From positions 124,001 through 188,000 of the forward strand of contig NZ_AFPJ01000028.1 in assembly GCF_000220505.1 (NCBI RefSeq): DNA of 64,000 bases, in the 5' to 3' direction. The notes under the pieces are model-generated. The model did no database searches. It was not told the origin of the DNA and saw nothing but the letters and a program-made list of their open reading frames with translations. The stretch is from Microbulbifer agarilyticus S89. Lineage in GTDB: Bacteria > Pseudomonadota > Gammaproteobacteria > Pseudomonadales > Cellvibrionaceae. Numbering within the stretch: the stretch's first letter is position 1; each line of letters opens with the position of its first letter. Below are positions 59,411 through 64,000 of this stretch, piece after piece. The position numbers and the translations under genes are program-made.

Positions 59411-61528
59411 TTGCACACGATCGATAGTCTGGCCCATCGCCTCTCGTCCTATCTTCCCCCCGATCAGATCCAGTTCGTCCGCCGCGCCTACTTCTACGCG
59501 GAGCAGGCCCATGAGGGCCAGGCACGGCGCTCTGGCGAGCCCTACATCACCCATCCTCTCGCAGTTGCCACCATTCTCGCGGGCATGCACATGGACGCCC
59601 AGAGCCTGGCCGCCGCCATGTTGCACGATGTCATCGAAGACACCGGCATCCCCAAAGCGGCGCTGGCCGAGCAGTTTGGCGAGGAGATTGCGGACCTGGT
59701 GGATGGGGTGTCCAAGCTGACCCAGTTTGAGACCGACAGCCCGGCGGAAAAGCAGGCGGAGAACTTCCAGAAAATGGCCCTGGCCATGGCGCGGGATATC
59801 CGCGTGATTCTGGTGAAGCTCGCCGACCGCCTGCACAACATGCGCACCCTCGGCTCCCTAAAGCCCAGCAAGCGCGCGCGCATTGCCCGCGAGACCCTGG
59901 AAATCTATGCGCCCATCGCCAACCGCCTGGGCATGAACGATGTGCGGATCGAATTCGAAGACCGCGCCTTCTTCGCTATCTACCCACTGCGTGCCAGCCG
60001 TCTGCGTGCCGCGCTGGTTGCCGCCCGCGGCAACCGCAAGGAGCTGCTGGAAAAAATCCAGAACGCCATTGAGCTGCGCCTGGAGCGGGAGAATATCGAC
60101 GCACTGGTAATCGGCCGTGAGAAGCACCTGTTCAGCATTTACCAGAAGATGCGTTCGAAGAAGAAGTCGTTCAAGGAAATCATGGACGTCTACGCCTTCC
60201 GCATCATCGTCGACAGTGTGGACACCTGTTACCGCACCTTCGGGGTTATCCACAACCTTTACAAACCGGTCATCAGCGAGTTCAAGGACTACATCGCCAT
60301 CCCCAAATCCAATGGCTACCAGTCGCTGCACACGGTGCTGCTGGGTATGCACGGGGTGCCGATCGAGGTACAGATCCGCACCAAGGAAATGGACGAGATG
60401 GCCAACAGCGGTATTGCCGCGCACTGGCTGTACAAGTCGTCTGGCGACGAAGTACTGAATACCGGCGGCACCAGCCAGGTACGTGCGCGCCGCTGGGTGC
60501 AGGGCCTGCTGGAGATGCAGCAGCGCGCCGGCGACTCACTGGAATTTATCGAAAACGTAAAGATCGACCTGTTCCCGGACGAGGTTTACGTGTTCACGCC
60601 CAAGGGCAAAATCATCGACCTGCCCGCCGGCGCCACCGCGGTGGACTTCGCCTATTCGGTGCACACCGATATCGGCAATTCCTGTGTGGCGGTACGCATC
60701 AACCAGCGCCTGGCGCCGTTGTCGCAGCCGCTGGAGAGCGGCCAGAAGGTGGAGATTCTCACCAGCAAGAATGTGCAGCCGAACCCGAACTGGCTAAATT
60801 TCGTGGTGACCGCGAAAGCGCGCAGTGCCATTCGCCACTACCTGAAGCACCAGCGCCATCACGATTCCATTGCCCTTGGCCAACGCCTGCTGGAAAAGGC
60901 TTTGACCAAGTTCGACCTCAAGCTCTCTGACCTGACCAAGGAACAGATCAAGCGCGGGGTGAAAGAAGCCCATTACGAGAGTTTCGAGAACCTGCTGGAG
61001 GAGATCGGTCTCGGCAACCGCGCGGCATTCTCCGCGGCCAAACTGCTGGTGCCACCGGGTACCACCGAGACCGAGGCGAGCAATATTTCCTCGCCGCTGA
61101 CCATCGATGCCCAGGAGGGCATGATGATCAGTTTTGCCCGCTGCTGCCGCCCAATTCCCGGCGACACGATTATGGGACACATCAGTTCCGGCAAGGGTGT
61201 GGTGGTGCACCGGGATACCTGTCGCAATGCGGCGGAGTTGCGCGAGCATCCGGAAAACATCATGGCGGTGAACTGGTCACCGGATGTAAAAGGCGAGTTC
61301 CTTGGCGATGTGCGGGTGGAGGTGGAGTCCGAGCGCGGCATCATTGCCCGCCTGGCGACGCGTATTACCGAAGAGGGTGCGAGCATCGAGCAGATCCATG
61401 TGGACGAGAAAGATGCGCAGCACAGCACCATTGCCCTCACTCTGGAAGTGACCAACCGCGTGCACCTGGCGCAGGTGATGAAACGGCTGCGTAACTTGCC
61501 GGCGGTGATCAAGATCGCGCGGCCCTGA
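59411..61528 (+). CDS. spoT: Bifunctional (p)ppGpp synthetase/hydrolase SpoT
   Basis: 705 aa. HD hydrolase domain (about 25-195; HPLAVATILAGMHMDAQSLA, HDVIED), synthetase domain (about 230-340; RIIVDSVDTCYRTFGVIHNL, FKDYIAIPKSNGYQSLHTV), TGS domain (about 385-445; VFTPKGKIIDLPAGATAVDF), a Cys-bearing helical region (ISFARCCRPIPGD) and a C-terminal ACT domain. Synthetase residues look weaker than in RelA, as expected for SpoT. TTG start, giving MHTIDSLAHRLSSYLPPDQI, which aligns with Pseudomonas SpoT. Confidence 0.96.
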   Translation: MHTIDSLAHRLSSYLPPDQIQFVRRAYFYAEQAHEGQARRSGEPYITHPLAVATILAGMHMDAQSLAAAMLHDVIEDTGIPKAALAEQFGEEIADLVDGVSKLTQFETDSPAEKQAENFQKMALAMARDIRVILVKLADRLHNMRTLGSLKPSKRARIARETLEIYAPIANRLGMNDVRIEFEDRAFFAIYPLRASRLRAALVAARGNRKELLEKIQNAIELRLERENIDALVIGREKHLFSIYQKMRSKKKSFKEIMDVYAFRIIVDSVDTCYRTFGVIHNLYKPVISEFKDYIAIPKSNGYQSLHTVLLGMHGVPIEVQIRTKEMDEMANSGIAAHWLYKSSGDEVLNTGGTSQVRARRWVQGLLEMQQRAGDSLEFIENVKIDLFPDEVYVFTPKGKIIDLPAGATAVDFAYSVHTDIGNSCVAVRINQRLAPLSQPLESGQKVEILTSKNVQPNPNWLNFVVTAKARSAIRHYLKHQRHHDSIALGQRLLEKALTKFDLKLSDLTKEQIKRGVKEAHYESFENLLEEIGLGNRAAFSAAKLLVPPGTTETEASNISSPLTIDAQEGMMISFARCCRPIPGDTIMGHISSGKGVVVHRDTCRNAAELREHPENIMAVNWSPDVKGEFLGDVRVEVESERGIIARLATRITEEGASIEQIHVDEKDAQHSTIALTLEVTNRVHLAQVMKRLRNLPAVIKIARP

Positions 61529-61614
61529 TTTTCAGGCTCCTACATCCCTTTGCGGTCAGTATTCTGCTGGCCAGCTCCCTCTTCAATAGGTGCTGATCGC
61601 TTCCGCCTGGGTCC

Positions 61615-61687
61615 GGCCCGTCACGGGTGCCCATCCGCCAAACAACCTGTCGGCAATCGTTTGTCGGATGGGCACCCGTGACGGGCC
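61615..61687. repeat. Perfect 23-bp inverted repeat
   Basis: Arms 61615-61637 (GGCCCGTCACGGGTGCCCAT and on) and 61665-61687 are exact complements, with a 27-nt loop. Each arm also has an internal palindrome CCCGT-C-ACGGG, so alternative folds are possible. A T6 run lies 25 bp further on (61712-61717), too far for a standard terminator. Its loop and stem do not match the TCCC family. Confidence 0.8.
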
Positions 61688-61744
61688 TTCGTGGTTGGTT
61701 TGGGCTTGGGGTTTTTTGCGGATGTGGATTGCGTGGTTGTTGTG

Positions 61745-61771
61745 AAATTCGCGCGGCTTTTGCGCGAATTT
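61745..61771. other. Stem-loop upstream of ridA
   Basis: AAATTCGCGC (61745-61754) pairs exactly with GCGCGAATTT (61762-61771), loop GGCTTTT, followed by only one more T. A weak terminator candidate for spoT. Confidence 0.5.
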
Positions 61772-61906
61772 TCTCAGTTTGTGGATGAGTTCCGCATATC
61801 GCATTCTGGTCCTTTGCGCCGCTCCCCAAGCCTACAAAACCGCGCTATATTCTCCCGCTTCCTTTTTTCAGTAAGTAGGCCCCAATAGGGTCAGGAGAGG
61901 TCATCC

Positions 61907-62290
61907 ATGCCCAATCGCGCCGTGATAAAAACCGATAAGGCACCGGCAGCAATCGGCAGCTATTCCCAAGCGGTCAAGGTCGATAACACTATTTACTTGT
62001 CCGGTCAGATCCCGCTGGTCCCGGAAACCATGGAACTGGTATCCAACGATTTCCGTGAGCAGGCGGTGCAGGTATTTAAGAACCTGCAGGCGGTGTGCGA
62101 GGCCGCGAACGGTACCCTGGATGACCTGGTAAAGCTGAATCTGTACCTCACGGACCTGAGCAATTTCGCTACCGTCAATGAAGTGATGCAGGAGATGTTT
62201 ACCAAACCATTCCCGGCGCGTGCGGCGGTAGGCGTGAGTGAACTGCCCAAGGGTGCGCAGTTCGAGGCGGAAGGTATTCTTGTGATCTGA
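61907..62290 (+). CDS. ridA: Enamine/imine deaminase RidA
   Basis: 127 aa. Hydrolyses reactive enamines such as 2-aminoacrylate made by PLP enzymes. Motifs [20 protein letters not shown] and the catalytic Arg/Glu region [20 protein letters not shown] are complete. AGGAGAG lies 9 nt before the ATG. Follows spoT as in Pseudomonas and E. coli-like gammaproteobacteria. Confidence 0.96.
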   Translation: MPNRAVIKTDKAPAAIGSYSQAVKVDNTIYLSGQIPLVPETMELVSNDFREQAVQVFKNLQAVCEAANGTLDDLVKLNLYLTDLSNFATVNEVMQEMFTKPFPARAAVGVSELPKGAQFEAEGILVI

Positions 62291-62335
62291 GGGATTGCCG
62301 CGCGCCGCTCGGGAGGGGCGGCGCGAGCTTGTGAA

Positions 62336-63214
62336 TCAATCGTTTTCCAGCAGGGTGCGGTAGCCGGCGCGGTAATCCGGATACAGCATTTCATAGCCGC
62401 TATCCAGCATGCGCTTGTTGCTCAGTTTCTTGGAGCGACGTTCGCTGGTGGCCACTTCTTCGCGCAGGTGCGCGCTGGTATAGCCCATCGACTTTGCCAG
62501 CCAGCTCTGTAGTTCGTACATGGGTACCGGGGTGCAGTCCGCACCGATATACAGTTTTTCCAGCGGCATGCCTGTTTTCTGGCCCTCGATCAGGTGCGCC
62601 AGAAAACCGACGGCGTCGTCCACGTGAATGCGGTTGCTGAACTGGGGCGGTGAGGGCGGTGCACAGCGGCCGGCACGCACTTGCGAAAGCAGGCGATCGC
62701 GGCCGGGGCCATAGATACCGGCAAAGCGCACCACACAGGTTTCGGTCACACTTTGCTGGGCAATTTTTTCCGCGGCCAGCAGTGCTTCACCCTGGAAGCT
62801 GCTTGGCATGGGTTGGGAACGCTCATCCAACCACTGGTCACCACTCTGGCCGTACACACGGGTAGAAGAAACCCACAGCAGCAGGCGCGGAGGCTTTTCC
62901 ATATCCGCGAGGGACTGGCGCAGGCAGGTGGCGGTTTCGACATAGGCGCGCTGGTAGGCCTGGGGGGTGCTGGCGCCGGGGGTGAAGGTGGCGATGACAA
63001 TGTCGGCACCCTGGCTCAGGTGGCGATGGATATCCTCAGTCTTGGTAGCATCGCCGCGGCGCCAGTTGACGACGTCCGCGCGGCGCTTGCGTGCCAGTGC
63101 CTGTAGCGGATTGCGCCGCACGCCAAACACATCGTACGCCTTGCGATCCAACTTCAGTGCGAGGCGTGTCCCCAGATCGCCGCAACCGAAGATCCAGACT
63201 TTTTCCTTTGCCAT
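62336..63214 (-). CDS. NAD(P)-dependent epimerase/dehydratase-like SDR protein
   Basis: 292 aa extended short-chain dehydrogenase fold. Glycine motif FGCGDLGTRLA, a conserved VSSTRVYGQSGDQWL segment holding the SxxxY-type site, and RFAGIYGPGRDRLL. It resembles the YeeZ-like group of predicted epimerases; substrate unknown. Start at MAKEKVWIFGCGD. Convergent with ridA. Confidence 0.82.
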   Translation of the reverse strand: MAKEKVWIFGCGDLGTRLALKLDRKAYDVFGVRRNPLQALARKRRADVVNWRRGDATKTEDIHRHLSQGADIVIATFTPGASTPQAYQRAYVETATCLRQSLADMEKPPRLLLWVSSTRVYGQSGDQWLDERSQPMPSSFQGEALLAAEKIAQQSVTETCVVRFAGIYGPGRDRLLSQVRAGRCAPPSPPQFSNRIHVDDAVGFLAHLIEGQKTGMPLEKLYIGADCTPVPMYELQSWLAKSMGYTSAHLREEVATSERRSKKLSNKRMLDSGYEMLYPDYRAGYRTLLEND

Positions 63215-63415
63215 AACCGCTTGCTTTTTCCCCTGGGTACCGAACGCCGGTCCCAATATCGTTCGCGCTTCACGCTGGTGGGCGCGATTAGAATTATACG
63301 TCGAAACTGTTCGCTCAACTGCACGCCGAACTGCATGCCCGACGGTATGTCGAACTGCGATGAACTTTCAGTCAGATTAGCTATTTATAGCCCGTTCTGC
63401 GGACAAAATCTGTGA

Positions 63416-63444
63416 ACGGGGCCCGCTGCTAATCGGGGCCCCGT
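63416..63444 (-). repeat. REP-like hairpin downstream of the GlsB/YeaQ gene
   Basis: ACGGGGCCC (63416-63424) pairs exactly with GGGCCCCGT (63436-63444), 11-nt loop. On the minus strand it is preceded by TTGGT and ends in TTCAC, much like the hairpin at 198-222 after hslU. Both lie about 20-25 bp past the stop of a minus-strand gene. No T-run. The rest of the gap (63215-63468) has nothing clear. Confidence 0.45.
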
Positions 63445-63468
63445 ACCAAATAGACGAATGAGGCTTCG

Positions 63469-63723
63469 TCACCCTCGGGATTTCACCATGCGATAGATAA
63501 ACAGCAAGATAACTGCACCCACTACCGCGGTAATAATACTACCGAGAGACAGGCCGCCGGTGGTGCCAAGCCCGACGAAACTACCGACCCAGCCACCGAT
63601 AAACGCGCCTACGATACCGATGACCATGGTGACAATCCAGCCGCCCGGGTCTGGCCCCGGCATGATCCATTTGGCCAGCGCGCCGGCAATAAGTCCGAGA
63701 ATAATCCAAGATAAAATTCCCAT
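63469..63723 (-). CDS. GlsB/YeaQ/YmgE family membrane protein
   Basis: 84 aa with three membrane segments rich in Gly: ILSWIILGLIAGALAKWIMP, GWIVTMVIGIVGAFIGGWVG and SIITAVVGAVILLFIYRMV. Family members are called transglycosylase-associated proteins and are often stress-induced; function is not established. GGAGG lies 7 nt before the ATG, a very strong site. Confidence 0.92.
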   Translation of the reverse strand: MGILSWIILGLIAGALAKWIMPGPDPGGWIVTMVIGIVGAFIGGWVGSFVGLGTTGGLSLGSIITAVVGAVILLFIYRMVKSRG

Positions 63724-63859
63724 AGCGATCCTCCGCTTGCAGTAATTTGAACGCTTGCCTTCCATGTATAGTAAAAAAAGCGCCACATTGCCGGTGCGGT
63801 GCGCAAGTTAATAGCAAAAGTTACTATTCATAAACCTGCCTAATAGCATTTTTTTCTAG

Positions 63860-63905
63860 ATTGTGACATTTACACAATGGCCCGGCGGTTTTGCTGGCCG
63901 CCGGG
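63860..63905 (+). promoter_or_regulatory. Inverted repeat and hairpin upstream of oxyR
   Basis: ATTGTG (63860-63865) and CACAAT (63873-63878) form an inverted pair with a 7-nt spacer, the size of a dimeric regulator site. A GC-rich hairpin follows: CCCGGCGG (63881-63888) with CCGCCGGG (63898-63905). A competing reading from ATG 63913 stays open to the window end, but it is out of frame with the LysR start and is not called. Confidence 0.4.
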
Positions 63906-63956
63906 GGGTGTTTATGAATAAACTCTATCGCCTGGATTTATCTGATTGCGTTTACC

Positions 63957-64000
63957 ATGACACTGAACGAGCTCCGATACATCGTTACCCTGGCGCAGGA
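63957..64000 (+). CDS. oxyR: LysR-family regulator OxyR, first codons
   Basis: Fourteen codons reach the window end: MTLNELRYIVTLAQ. This matches the start of LysR regulators and in particular OxyR of Pseudomonas as I remember it (MTLTELRYIVTLAQE). In Pseudomonas oxyR lies a few genes after spoT-ridA, so context agrees. The peroxide-sensing Cys region is outside the window. Confidence 0.65.
   Translation, partial: MTLNELRYIVTLAQ

Larger units (their letters stand above)
61529..61906. other. 378-bp gap between spoT and ridA
   Basis: No gene is seen. It holds the 23-bp perfect inverted repeat (61615-61687), a second hairpin (61745-61771) and, near ridA, a possible -10 TATATT (61846-61851) without a good -35. 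Confidence 0.5.

Noticed and set aside
61691-61888. Small open frame between spoT and ridA
   Set aside because: Hydrophobic low-information product, poor start context, and overlap with two hairpins; no family resemblance.

Overview
The window looks like chromosomal DNA of a GC-rich gammaproteobacterium. The gene content and order (priA-ftsN-hslVU beside rpmE-nuclease-malic enzyme; dsbB-rsd-FKBP-algP; ftsYEX-rpoH; radC-coaBC-algC-argB; pyrE-crc-rph-yicC and gmk-rpoZ-spoT-ridA-oxyR) match the Pseudomonas/Cellvibrionales type of layout. A marine Cellvibrionales such as a Microbulbifer-like bacterium is my best guess; this is an inference from synteny and protein style, not from a marker gene. 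I see no rRNA or tRNA gene, no CRISPR array, no insertion sequence and no prophage.

Layout. 0.0-5.2 kb (minus): the 5' end of a DUF971 gene, hslU, hslV, ftsN and priA (proteolysis, division, replication restart). 5.5-14.5 kb (plus): a small membrane protein with its winged-helix regulator behind an array of ACTCTA half-sites, rpmE, a secreted nuclease, a short malic enzyme ending in a 10-bp tandem repeat, gshA, acpH, dsbB, lrgAB and rsd. 14.6-19.5 kb: a lipoprotein FKBP, the histone H1-like AlgP, a TIGR02444 protein and an ABC-F ATPase. 19.5-26.4 kb (minus): an outer-membrane barrel with Ca-binding repeats, trmB, a DUF423 protein, rpoH, ftsX, ftsE and ftsY. 26.5-32.5 kb (plus apart from dsbB2): rsmD, coaD, ggt, a Gdx/SugE exporter, a second unusual DsbB with a DUF5993 partner, and a BlaI/BlaR1-like pair. 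32.5-35.1 kb (minus): mutM, rpmG, rpmB, radC. 35.2-46.8 kb: coaBC, membrane-anchored algC, argB, slmA, pyrE, crc, a TPR protein, rph and yicC. 47-58 kb is an accessory block inserted between yicC and gmk, which are neighbours in Pseudomonas: an Asp/Glu-type racemase, an acyl-CoA dehydrogenase with a divergent MmyB-type regulator, a DUF1295 membrane protein, a glycosyltransferase, an MFS transporter, a secreted subtilase with two PPC domains and an AGMO-like membrane oxygenase. 58.2-64 kb: gmk, rpoZ, spoT, ridA, an SDR protein, a GlsB/YeaQ protein and the first codons of oxyR.

The most unusual signal is non-coding. Six elements of about 94-126 bp (A 1625-1718, B 21233-21358, C 21802-21913, D 24960-25073, F 33402-33496, E 34257-34368) share one architecture: a long outer stem enclosing two hairpins whose loops read TCCC (or a near variant), giving a predicted three-way junction. 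Stem sequences differ between copies but stay complementary, including compensatory changes, while the loops are conserved. All six lie between two minus-strand genes, two of them inside the hslVU and ftsYEX gene strings.

Other regulatory signals stand out. rpoH has a sigma-E-like promoter with a perfect DnaA box in its spacer, as in E. coli rpoH P3. The blaI promoter carries two TACA-N2-TGTA operators. The gmk promoter is preceded by 20-bp phased repeats and followed by a GC-rich discriminator. The rpmE terminator sits inside the signal-peptide codons of the next gene.
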